From: Angomonas deanei
Taxonomy: Eukaryota; Euglenozoa; Kinetoplastea; Trypanosomatida; Trypanosomatidae
Assembly: GCA_903995115.1 (NCBI GenBank)
Contig: LR877165.1
Span: forward strand, 248,001 to 312,000
Reading direction: 5' to 3'
DNA: 64,000 nucleotides
A program made the translations under genes and the position numbers. Shown piece after piece: positions 57,721 through 64,000 of this stretch (its first letter is position 1; each line of letters starts with the position of its first letter). A model generated the notes under the pieces. It made no database searches. It was given only the letters and a program-made list of their open reading frames with translations, and was not told the origin of the DNA.

Positions 57721-59196
57721 CTCTCGTTCGTGGGGAACGAGGTTGAGATTCAAATTTTGATTGTCGATGGCGGAAAAAGTGTTCATGGAGTCGTCGGGGT
57801 TTACTCCGGTGTGTTCCGTTTTGGGTTGATAAAAGGCATCGGTCCAGTACTGGCGTACGTAGTTTTCATACTTGCGGCGTCGCTGAGCCAAGTCCGTCAG
57901 AATCCGATCGTAACGGAGGAACAGGACGGTTTCATTACCGCCACCGCTATTGTTGGGCACAAGGTTCCCTGGGGAGGGGAGACTCGCGAGACTACCGGTC
58001 AAAGGGGAGCGGTCTACTGGATTACTCGCAAAGTTGCTACCGCTGGCGCTGGCCTGCAGTGGGGAGACCCCACTCACCGAGACGGCACGTGCGCCCCGCA
58101 TCGGGGTCGAAAGATCAAACCCCACGTTGGTGCTCGCCGACATGGACGGGAGGGACGAGGCGGACTCAAAATACTCCAACAGCCGATAACAGCAGGCACG
58201 GAGGTAAAACGGCTTGCACCCACCCCACAAGGCCGACCGAAGCGAGTTGGCGTCGTCCACGTGACGGCCAATCTTCAATGGCAAGTTTAGATAATCAGCG
58301 GGGAATCGGTTCCGATCGTAGACGCTCAGTCGCACCTCATGAGGCAAGTGTGCGACCAACGCACGCAAGCTAGCGGTGTCGTCCTTCTTATCGGGGCGAT
58401 AGTTTGTCTGACATTCCCTAATCAAGTTGGAGTGGTAGTTGGATTCGAGAAAAGTCCGTACTTCTGTTTCCTTACTGCCTTCCTCCACCGGTAGGTTTAC
58501 GCGATAGCACTGCGCCCCGATCACCGGTAACGGCAGTACATTTAACAATGGCAGAGAAGCATTCAAAATATATTTTAGTTGACTCTGAGACTCGTACTGA
58601 ATCTTTTCAATCTCTTTATCGGTGTCCACCACCGCAATGGAGCGCCGTGGAACGCTGCGGGAGGCAGAGGAGGTCACCTCGCTCCCTTCCTCTTCCTTTG
58701 GGGAGGGAGACGGCGTAAAAGGGGTTTCCTCTACCGATAGTGCCTCCGCTGGTGGCGGTGTGCTTTGCGTGACGGCCGTATCCTGAGGAGGAAGACTGTT
58801 TTCATTTGTGTCTTTTCCTTCCGGCTGTACAACCGGCTCGGGGCTAGATTCCTTTTCATTCTTTTTGTTGTTTTCTTCCACGGTTTCTTGTCTATTTTTA
58901 ACTTCTACCGTGGCGGTTGGCTGCCCGAGGGAGTTCTGCACAATACGGGTGGAGACACGTCTTCCTCCGGTCCAGTACGGCGTACCGGGCCTATTCCGTG
59001 AGATCAACCCCGGCAGTCGTATCTTACCCCCACCAGTCGTCTCGGGTAACGTGTGATAATCATAGTTCATCTGGGCTATGCGGGATTCTTCATAGTCGCT
59101 ACTATTGCAGTCCACGATAGGAGTTTGGAGCTCTAGCATGGAGACCGCTACCGAGTAGAGACTCGTGTCCGCTGCGTGATGGCGTGCGTCTGTCAT
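57715..59196 (-). CDS. TBC-domain Rab GAP, N-terminal segment
   Basis: 493 residues from ATG 59196. The first 230 are Ser/Pro/Glu-rich and disordered. Then comes a globular part with VLPLPVIGAQCYRVNLPVEE. The start of the TBC domain is ANSLRSALWGGCKPFYLRAC, matching the LRxxxWxGIPxxxRxxxW opening of TBC proteins, followed after a Ser-rich insertion by RRRKYENYVRQYWTDAFYQ. The frame stops at 57715 and the catalytic arginine motif follows at once in another frame. This split of a single known domain is direct evidence that the two frames are one gene. Confidence 0.8.
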   Translation of the reverse strand: MTDARHHAADTSLYSVAVSMLELQTPIVDCNSSDYEESRIAQMNYDYHTLPETTGGGKIRLPGLISRNRPGTPYWTGGRRVSTRIVQNSLGQPTATVEVKNRQETVEENNKKNEKESSPEPVVQPEGKDTNENSLPPQDTAVTQSTPPPAEALSVEETPFTPSPSPKEEEGSEVTSSASRSVPRRSIAVVDTDKEIEKIQYESQSQLKYILNASLPLLNVLPLPVIGAQCYRVNLPVEEGSKETEVRTFLESNYHSNLIRECQTNYRPDKKDDTASLRALVAHLPHEVRLSVYDRNRFPADYLNLPLKIGRHVDDANSLRSALWGGCKPFYLRACCYRLLEYFESASSLPSMSASTNVGFDLSTPMRGARAVSVSGVSPLQASASGSNFASNPVDRSPLTGSLASLPSPGNLVPNNSGGGNETVLFLRYDRILTDLAQRRRKYENYVRQYWTDAFYQPKTEHTGVNPDDSMNTFSAIDNQNLNLNLVPHEREI

Positions 59197-59605
59197 TTTT
59201 TGTATTTTGTTTGAATTTGCTTTTTATTGGATATCGTTGGTTATTCTTTTATTTCTGCGTGAAACAAGAGAGAAATAAGAAAAAGTGCGTATTCACTTCG
59301 AATACAAAGACGGGTTGTACACAGAACAAACAAACACAATAACAACTAATCACAACAAGTATTTCACAGTCCTGAAAGGAACACTGCTTCATCTAAATAT
59401 TTTTCGGACTAATCACTGAATCCGTATAGAGTTAAACACAAAAAAAAAAAAATGGGCTTTGGTAGTTTTTTTGTTTTCTTGTCGTGCACGCTGGGACGAC
59501 CCCATGCGCCGAAAACAAAAAAAAACAACATGTGCTTATATACATACTTCCGTTATGTTCCCCGTTTTCTATCACTCTATTCTGATTCATCTTTCACTTT
59601 CTTAT
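59197..59605. other. Intergenic region between UNC119 copy A and the TBC gene
   Basis: 409 bp of A/T-rich sequence, an A13 tract near 59440 on the plus strand, no gene. It shares no evident similarity with the gap between the UNC119 copies. Confidence 0.65.
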
Positions 59606-60181
59606 CTAAAGATCCTTTCCGTCGTAAGCATAGTACGCCTTGTTGTGCATAATGAGCTCATCGTTGACAAAGTAGAAACTGTCAGAGACCGTCTCAAAGG
59701 GGCTTTCCTGGATCGCCTTCAACCACTCGGGGCTCAGGTTGGGGACATCATAGATGGACTCCCACGTGTTCGTGCTGTGCGGGATGCAGAAGCTGAACTT
59801 GAAGTCGAAGCTCTTCACCAGCGTGTTACGGAAGTAGTGACGCTCGATCATGCGAAAGTTGGGAACCGGCTTGTCGCCGTTCACGCCGAACACTAGCTTC
59901 GCACCAATCGCCTTGCGGGTGAGAAAGTTGGAAGGAAAGCGGTAGTGGATGCTGCGAGAGCGCTTCTTCTGGTCCTCCGTGAGGTGGGGAATCATCTCGT
60001 TGAACTTCTTGAAGTCCTCCGCACTGCGCTCCATGTCAAACACAACCGCGCTCGTCTCCAGGTCACGGATGGTAAAGCGGTAGAACTCTAATCCGTAGGT
60101 GTTGGCGGTCAGGGGGCAGAGAAAGTCCTCCGTGGGGGCAGTGAACGCGAGGCACTGTTCAGGGGTGATCTTGGCAGCCAT
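59606..60181 (-). CDS. UNC119: UNC119 lipid-binding chaperone, copy A
   Basis: Binds the myristoylated N-terminus of client proteins and delivers them to the cilium/flagellum under ARL3 control. The 191-residue chain contains the family core: LEFYRFTIRDLETSAVVFDM, RYRFP-like IHYRFPSNFLTRKAIGAKLV, PVPNFRMIERHYFRNTLVKS and FDFKFSFCIPHSTNTWESIY, and ends with DSFYFVNDELIMHNKAYYAY. Compared with animal UNC119 (240 residues) it lacks the long disordered N-terminus. It differs from copy B by Lys instead of Glu three residues from the end (DGKDL). Confidence 0.95.
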   Translation of the reverse strand: MAAKITPEQCLAFTAPTEDFLCPLTANTYGLEFYRFTIRDLETSAVVFDMERSAEDFKKFNEMIPHLTEDQKKRSRSIHYRFPSNFLTRKAIGAKLVFGVNGDKPVPNFRMIERHYFRNTLVKSFDFKFSFCIPHSTNTWESIYDVPNLSPEWLKAIQESPFETVSDSFYFVNDELIMHNKAYYAYDGKDL

Positions 60182-60653
60182 TACAATGAAATGAATATAT
60201 AATCGTTACTTTATTTAGAAAAAAAAAAAGAGAAAAGATAAAATAGTAATACGATATTTGTCTGTTATGCATCTTTCCAAGTCACGATAGAAAAGGAAAC
60301 AAAAATAGTCATTCGTAAATTTCGTCATGGAAATAAACATCATCTCTTAACTTATGGGAAAAAAACAAAAAATAATAACAATTAAAAAGATGGGACTAAC
60401 AAATCAGGATAGAAAAAAAAAAAAGGTTCTCAAACTTCATTAACAACAAATACCATCTTTGCCACTGTATTCAAATACATTTCACTCGAGATAGTTTCTT
60501 TTCCTTTTCTTTCTCTTCCTTTTTATCCTTTTATCTACTATATTCATATATGCTTGTTTTATTTTCATTCTATTAAAGAGGGTCCATGCACAGCTTTCAC
60601 GTAAACAAAATCACAAAAAAAAAAAAACAAGATTACGAAAGTCTGCGCATTTC
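60182..60653. other. Intergenic region between the UNC119 copies
   Basis: 472 bp, A/T-rich, with pyrimidine-rich sequence at 60485-60540 on the plus strand. No gene is visible. Confidence 0.65.
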
Positions 60654-61229
60654 CTACAAGTCTTCACCGTCGTAAGCATAGTACGCCTTGTTGTGCATAA
60701 TGAGCTCATCGTTGACAAAGTAGAAACTGTCAGAAACCGTCTCAAAGGGGCTTTCCTGGATCGCCTTCAACCACTCGGGGCTCAGGTTGGGGACATCGTA
60801 GATGGACTCCCACGTGTTCGTGCTGTGCGGGATGCAGAAGCTGAACTTGAAGTCGAAGCTCTTCACCAGCGTGTTACGGAAGTAGTGACGCTCGATCATG
60901 CGAAAGTTGGGAACCGGCTTGTCGCCGTTCACGCCGAACACTAGCTTCGCACCAATCGCCTTGCGGGTGAGAAAGTTGGAAGGAAAGCGGTAGTGGATGC
61001 TGCGGGAGCGCTTCTTCTGGTCCTCCGTGAGGTGGGGAATCATCTCATTGAACTTCTTGAAGTCCTCCGCACTGCGCTCCATGTCAAACACAACCGCGCT
61101 CGTCTCCAGGTCACGGATGGTAAAGCGGTAGAACTCTAATCCGTAGGTGTTGGCGGTCAGGGGGCAGAGAAAGTCCTCCGTGGGGGCAGTGAACGCGAGG
61201 CACTGTTCAGGGGTAATCTTGGCAGCCAT
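60654..61229 (-). CDS. UNC119: UNC119 lipid-binding chaperone, copy B
   Basis: Same 191-residue protein as copy A, with DGEDL at the end. The coding sequences are nearly identical at the DNA level (only scattered silent changes such as near 60733, 60798, 61005, 61047 and 61214), although the flanks are unrelated. The first in the direction of transcription. Both frames are intact, so both copies are probably functional. Clients of UNC119 are myristoylated flagellar proteins; the phosphatase gene at 19843-23568, starting MGNYIC, would be such a candidate. Confidence 0.95.
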   Translation of the reverse strand: MAAKITPEQCLAFTAPTEDFLCPLTANTYGLEFYRFTIRDLETSAVVFDMERSAEDFKKFNEMIPHLTEDQKKRSRSIHYRFPSNFLTRKAIGAKLVFGVNGDKPVPNFRMIERHYFRNTLVKSFDFKFSFCIPHSTNTWESIYDVPNLSPEWLKAIQESPFETVSDSFYFVNDELIMHNKAYYAYDGEDL

Positions 61230-61487
61230 TAGGATAATATAAGAACGATATCGTAGAACTCTAAGAAAAAAAAAAAAAGTGAAGAGGAGGAACGTAGAGA
61301 ATGATGGAAGATGGCTGCAATATTGTTTTTTTTATGATTGGTTTAAAGGAACCAAAACGTAGTAACACCATCACAAATATATGAAGAGGAAAGAATCTAA
61401 AAATCTTACAGATACAATGTACAAAAAAAAAAAATAACAATGATGGTTATATTTCTTTCTAGACCGTATGACAAAAAAGGTGTGTCT

Positions 61488-61910
61488 TTAGTTGGTCAAG
61501 TACTGTGGATGATGAATATACTCACTAGATCGAAACAAATCCTCCCCCAGCTTCACATCCTCTCGCAGCGCCGACTGCAATTCTCTTAATTTCCGTTTTT
61601 CCTTTTCTGTCTGTAGCGTGAGATAGCTGGCCTCTCGTTCGTACCGATTGGCCTCAAAGGTGAGCATCTTGCGCTGTGCCTCAATCTCCTTCCGTCGTAG
61701 TTCTCGTTCGTTATGGAAGCGACGTCGCTCTGCTTCCCAGGCGGCGTCACGGCGGCGGATGAGATCCTCCAGTTCCGCTGCGGTGTAGTAACGGCTGTCT
61801 TCTTGCTCCTCTGGGAGGGGAGAAGGGTTGTACGGAGGGTCCGCCGCCGCATACTGTTGTAAGCGAAGGTGGCGTCTGCGGTGCGTGCAAGAAGGAAGAC
61901 CCATGCACAC
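61488..61910 (-). CDS. UBL/Asn-rich protein, C-terminal coiled-coil segment
   Basis: The real coding part begins after about residue 15 of this frame: QQYAAADPPYNPSPLPEEQE, then a charged coiled coil (AELEDLIRRRDAAWEAERRR, REREASYL-type EREASYLTLQTEKEKRK) and the end DLFRSSEYIHHPQYLTN. It follows the Asn/Pro-rich frame without a gap; the break lies near 61860-61890. Confidence 0.6.
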   Translation of the reverse strand: MCMGLPSCTHRRRHLRLQQYAAADPPYNPSPLPEEQEDSRYYTAAELEDLIRRRDAAWEAERRRFHNERELRRKEIEAQRKMLTFEANRYEREASYLTLQTEKEKRKLRELQSALREDVKLGEDLFRSSEYIHHPQYLTN

Positions 61911-62454
61911 TGTTCGTATTATTATTAATATTATTGTTGTTTGGATAAGGGTAGGAAGGGTTCGCTGGTGGATTCTGCTGAGAAAAGAATGGTCTCACGT
62001 TACTATTATTATTAGTCTGATTATTATTAGAATATTGATTTTGATTTTGATTAGTTGGAAGAGTGCTCATGGGCGGTGGTGGGAGTGGGGTGGGGTAGTC
62101 CGACCCTTGATGAATACGACTGACACTACTATTACTAATATTATTCTGATTATTGGGAGAAATACTGTTTGGAATCGGGCGCAGTGCCTTTCCTTCCTGT
62201 GCGTATAAATTGCTATTCTCGTGGACGGAGCGAGAAGTAGTGGGTAAGTGAGAGGAAGCCTCCTCTGGAATGAAATGTATTATGATTTTTATTATCGAGT
62301 GGACGGTCCTCCGTCGGCTGACGCGTATTACTTCTCCTTTCTTTTTCATTATTATTGTTATTATTATTCTTCTCGTTGTACAGATATTCCGTCCCTTCGC
62401 TGCCATCCCGCACACTGCTTGCCACTTTATAATAAAGAGAAATGACATCTCCAT
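61747..62454 (-). CDS. UBL/Asn-rich protein, central low-complexity segment
   Basis: Only the part below about 62275 looks genuine: IPEEASSHLPTTSRSVHENS, many Asn/Gln/Pro runs (QNQNQYSNNNQTNNNSN) and GSSFLHAPQTPP. The part above is out of register with the UBL frame. No domain. Composition resembles prion-like disordered linkers. Confidence 0.5.
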   Translation of the reverse strand: MEMSFLFIIKWQAVCGMAAKGRNICTTRRIIITIIMKKKGEVIRVSRRRTVHSIIKIIIHFIPEEASSHLPTTSRSVHENSNLYAQEGKALRPIPNSISPNNQNNISNSSVSRIHQGSDYPTPLPPPPMSTLPTNQNQNQYSNNNQTNNNSNVRPFFSQQNPPANPSYPYPNNNNINNNTNSVHGSSFLHAPQTPPSLTTVCGGGPSVQPFSPPRGARRQPLLHRSGTGGSHPPP

Positions 62455-62719
62455 CTTCTAATAACAATGGCGTCCCCGCATGTAAATCATCTTCCTCATC
62501 ACCTTCCAACACACTTTTGTGTAAAATATCGTCCACGTTTACTTTTTCATCCAACGTCGGTAACAACAAAACTTGCGCCGTTGTTTTTACTTTACTCACC
62601 TGTTCGATAAATTTACTTAATTGACGAATATTTAGTTTGGACACGTTACCGTCGAGGACTAAATGATAAATGACACCTTTCTCGACGTCGCGGACCTTTA
62701 TGGTACTACGGCCGCTCAT
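62213..62719 (-). CDS. UBL/Asn-rich protein, N-terminal ubiquitin-like segment
   Basis: 168 residues from ATG 62719. Residues 5-100 look like a ubiquitin-like beta-grasp fold: TIKVRDVEKGVIYHLVLDGN, KLNIRQLSKFIEQVSKV, TTAQVLLLP and GTPLLLEDGDVISLYYKV, with the usual order strand, strand, helix, strand and final strand. Then poly-Asn and a basic linker follow and the frame drifts out near 62275. I recognise no family. UBL plus long disordered linker plus coiled coil is a common adaptor layout, for example in autophagy or ubiquitin signalling, but nothing more can be said. Confidence 0.65.
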   Translation of the reverse strand: MSGRSTIKVRDVEKGVIYHLVLDGNVSKLNIRQLSKFIEQVSKVKTTAQVLLLPTLDEKVNVDDILHKSVLEGDEEDDLHAGTPLLLEDGDVISLYYKVASSVRDGSEGTEYLYNEKNNNNNNNEKERRSNTRQPTEDRPLDNKNHNTFHSRGGFLSLTHYFSLRPRE

Positions 62720-63060
62720 TTTTTAATTATTATTTATTTTACGGAAATGTATTCTAAACTTTGAAAAACAAAAAAAATGAGGGAAGGAAAGAAAAGTAGG
62801 ATAGCTATTAAACAGCAATAAAAACTAACGCAGGACCTGAAAAAGCAAATAGGGCACTAAAACATTCTTATATTTAATAACTTTTGATAAATGTAACGAT
62901 ATACAACAATATTTTTTTATTAAGAATTTTATTTAAAAAAAAAAAAAAGGAAATGCGTAAGTTTTTTTTTTTTTTTTGCCGTCATATGAAGTTGTAACGA
63001 AAAAGTAATTCAACAACAAAAAAAAAAAAAAAAACACTAAAAAAAAAAAAATGTTTTCCA
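62720..63060. other. Intergenic region downstream of the D-lactate dehydrogenase gene
   Basis: 341 bp with several A/T homopolymers of 12-17 bases. No gene. Confidence 0.7.
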
Positions 63061-64000
63061 CTAAAGGTGCGCGGTTGGGTACAATAACTGTTGAGACGGG
63101 TAAAAGGCACCCGCGTTCATGCGATTATCCGGATCGAGCGCCTTCTTAATCTTCTCCTGCACGTCAACGTGGTGCGGTCCGTGCTCCAGCGTCACGAGCT
63201 TCACCCGGCTGACACCAATGCCGTGCTCGCCGGAGATGGTACCGCCCAGCTCGATGGCCTTCTTGATCATCTTGTCTTCTAGCGCCTGCAGCTCCTTGTG
63301 TTCCTGCGGAGAGGTGTAAGGAATGTTGAGATGAAAGTTACCGTCGGCAATGTGCGCGCAAATGAGGCATTTTTTGTTATCTTGTTCGAAAATGGCTTCC
63401 GTGTAGGCGACAATCTCCGCCAGTGCCGTCAGCGGCACACATACATCCCCTGTAAATACTTTTTCTGGCACCCCTTTCCCACGCACCAGACGGGCCGCAA
63501 AATAGCACGACCGCCGTGCGGACCAATAACTATCCAATTCCTTTCCCGATTGCAAATATTTCACAATTTTAGCTTTTCCGACTTGTTTAAACAGCGCTGC
63601 GATGGTACGATAATCTTCTTTGACGTCACGCAATCGGCGGTCATTGGTCGTGAACTCCAGTAACACGGTTGCTGTGAGGGGTAAGGACATTTTCGAGTAC
63701 GCATTCGTACTTTCCATGTTCCACTTGTTCATCATTTCACACTTCACGACAGTACGGATCGAATCCCCTTTTAGTCGCATCGCCACGACCGCACGGACGG
63801 CGTCTTCGGTCGTCTCAAAACTAGCGTAGGCCCCTGCATTGTACTTTTCAAACGTGAACAATCGGAAACAGACTTCACAGACGATGGCGAGGGTCCCTTC
63901 GCTACCAATATAGAGTTGGGTCAGCTCCAATCCGGCGGAACTTTTTCGCACATTCTGACGCGTTTTGATGATATCACCCTTGTGATTGACGACGACGAGG
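63061..64000 (-). CDS. D-lactate dehydrogenase-like FAD-linked oxidase (5'-truncated by the window)
   Basis: Oxidises D-lactate (or a related D-2-hydroxy acid) to the keto acid with FAD, usually in the mitochondrion. The window holds about 312 C-terminal residues; the frame is open to base 64000, reading GDIIKTRQNVRKSSAGLELT, so the gene continues beyond. Visible motifs are the end of the FAD-binding PCMH domain (KSSAGLELTQLYIGSEGTLA) and the FAD-oxidase C-terminal domain with CLICAHIADGNFHLNI, GGTISGEHGIGVSRV and NRMNAGAFYP. The arrangement fits the DLD/glycolate oxidase GlcD family; D-lactate is the most likely substrate in kinetoplastids (end of the methylglyoxal pathway), but this is inferred. 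Confidence 0.88.
   Translation of the reverse strand, partial: LVVVNHKGDIIKTRQNVRKSSAGLELTQLYIGSEGTLAIVCEVCFRLFTFEKYNAGAYASFETTEDAVRAVVAMRLKGDSIRTVVKCEMMNKWNMESTNAYSKMSLPLTATVLLEFTTNDRRLRDVKEDYRTIAALFKQVGKAKIVKYLQSGKELDSYWSARRSCYFAARLVRGKGVPEKVFTGDVCVPLTALAEIVAYTEAIFEQDNKKCLICAHIADGNFHLNIPYTSPQEHKELQALEDKMIKKAIELGGTISGEHGIGVSRVKLVTLEHGPHHVDVQEKIKKALDPDNRMNAGAFYPSQQLLYPTAHL

Larger units (their letters stand above)
59606..61229 (-). repeat. Tandem UNC119 duplication
   Basis: Two head-to-tail copies with start codons 1,048 bp apart. Similarity stops close to both ends of the coding sequence: the last few codons already differ, and so do the bases directly upstream of the ATG. Confidence 0.9.

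Noticed and set aside
1-62719. Programmed +1 frameshifting (Euplotes-like) as the general explanation of split genes
   Set aside because: The shifts are of both signs (+1 and -1), do not occur at a common codon or stop context, and several are explained by one extra homopolymer base. Not excluded for single sites.
3210-63060. Mobile elements, long terminal repeats or CRISPR-like arrays
   Set aside because: No transposase, reverse transcriptase or integrase coding sequence, and no terminal repeats, were seen. The regular repeats are AT microsatellites, gene duplications or coiled-coil modules.
1-64000. Stop-codon reassignment as in Blastocrithidia
   Set aside because: The intact genes end at normal stops at family-typical lengths and contain no in-frame stops; broken genes change frame instead of reading through.
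1-64000. Cis-spliced introns at the frame breaks
   Set aside because: At the breaks that can be compared with siblings or families the surplus is 1-7 bases, far too short for an intron, and no GT-AG pairs bracket missing sequence.

Overview
This window comes from a eukaryotic nuclear genome, most likely a kinetoplastid (trypanosomatid or bodonid). Every gene I can support lies on the minus strand across all 64 kb, head to tail, with A/T-homopolymer-rich gaps of about 150-800 bp and no recognisable introns, promoters or RNA genes. That is the layout of a polycistronic transcription unit whose messages are trans-spliced and polyadenylated. The contents agree: three tandem glycosomal PEP carboxykinases ending in the peroxisomal signal SKL, trypanothione synthetase, and a paraflagellar rod protein. 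The AAT-encoded poly-asparagine runs are unusual for the well-known trypanosomatids, so the species remains open.

Layout, from high to low coordinates (the direction of transcription): a partial D-lactate dehydrogenase-like FAD enzyme (63061-64000); an Asn-rich protein with a ubiquitin-like N-terminus (61488-62719); two nearly identical UNC119 lipid-binding chaperones (59606-61229); a Gyp1/TBC1D22-like Rab GAP (56751-59196); SPB1 rRNA methyltransferase (53754-56483); SmB (53086-53439); a probable IFT43 (51976-52843); adenylate kinase 7 with epimerase-like, AK and Dpy-30 parts (47671-51651); a CDK11-like kinase (45314-47356); a small coiled-coil protein (44047-44598); a multi-pass membrane protein (41603-43860); TVP23 (40572-41348); a large unrecognised, possibly mitochondrial protein (36692-40247); MRE11 (34071-36371); an unrecognised protein (32241-33810); trypanothione synthetase (30025-31995); an Asn-rich unknown (26883-29394); an SH3 paraflagellar rod protein (23873-26388); an MKP1-like phosphatase with gelsolin-like segments (19843-23568); a mitochondrial-type YchF GTPase (17928-19067); a giant repetitive coiled-coil protein (10056-17572); the PEPCK array (3977-9714, 2,080-bp period); and a CLK-like kinase with a very long Asn-rich tail that runs off the window (1-3209).

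The genes do not form one pathway. Flagellar and ciliary functions recur (AK7, IFT43, UNC119, paraflagellar rod, perhaps the giant coiled coil), mixed with housekeeping RNA, DNA-repair, redox and glycosomal metabolism genes, as is normal for a polycistron.

The most striking feature is that about half of the genes are split across two to five overlapping or abutting reading frames, while domain homology runs straight across the breaks. Where siblings or families allow a comparison, the break is usually a base gained in a homopolymer, in an AAT repeat or at a repeat boundary. The other genes (PEPCK x3, YchF, TryS, MRE11, TVP23, SmB, SPB1, UNC119 x2) are unbroken. The likeliest cause is indel error in the assembly, but the uneven distribution deserves a check.
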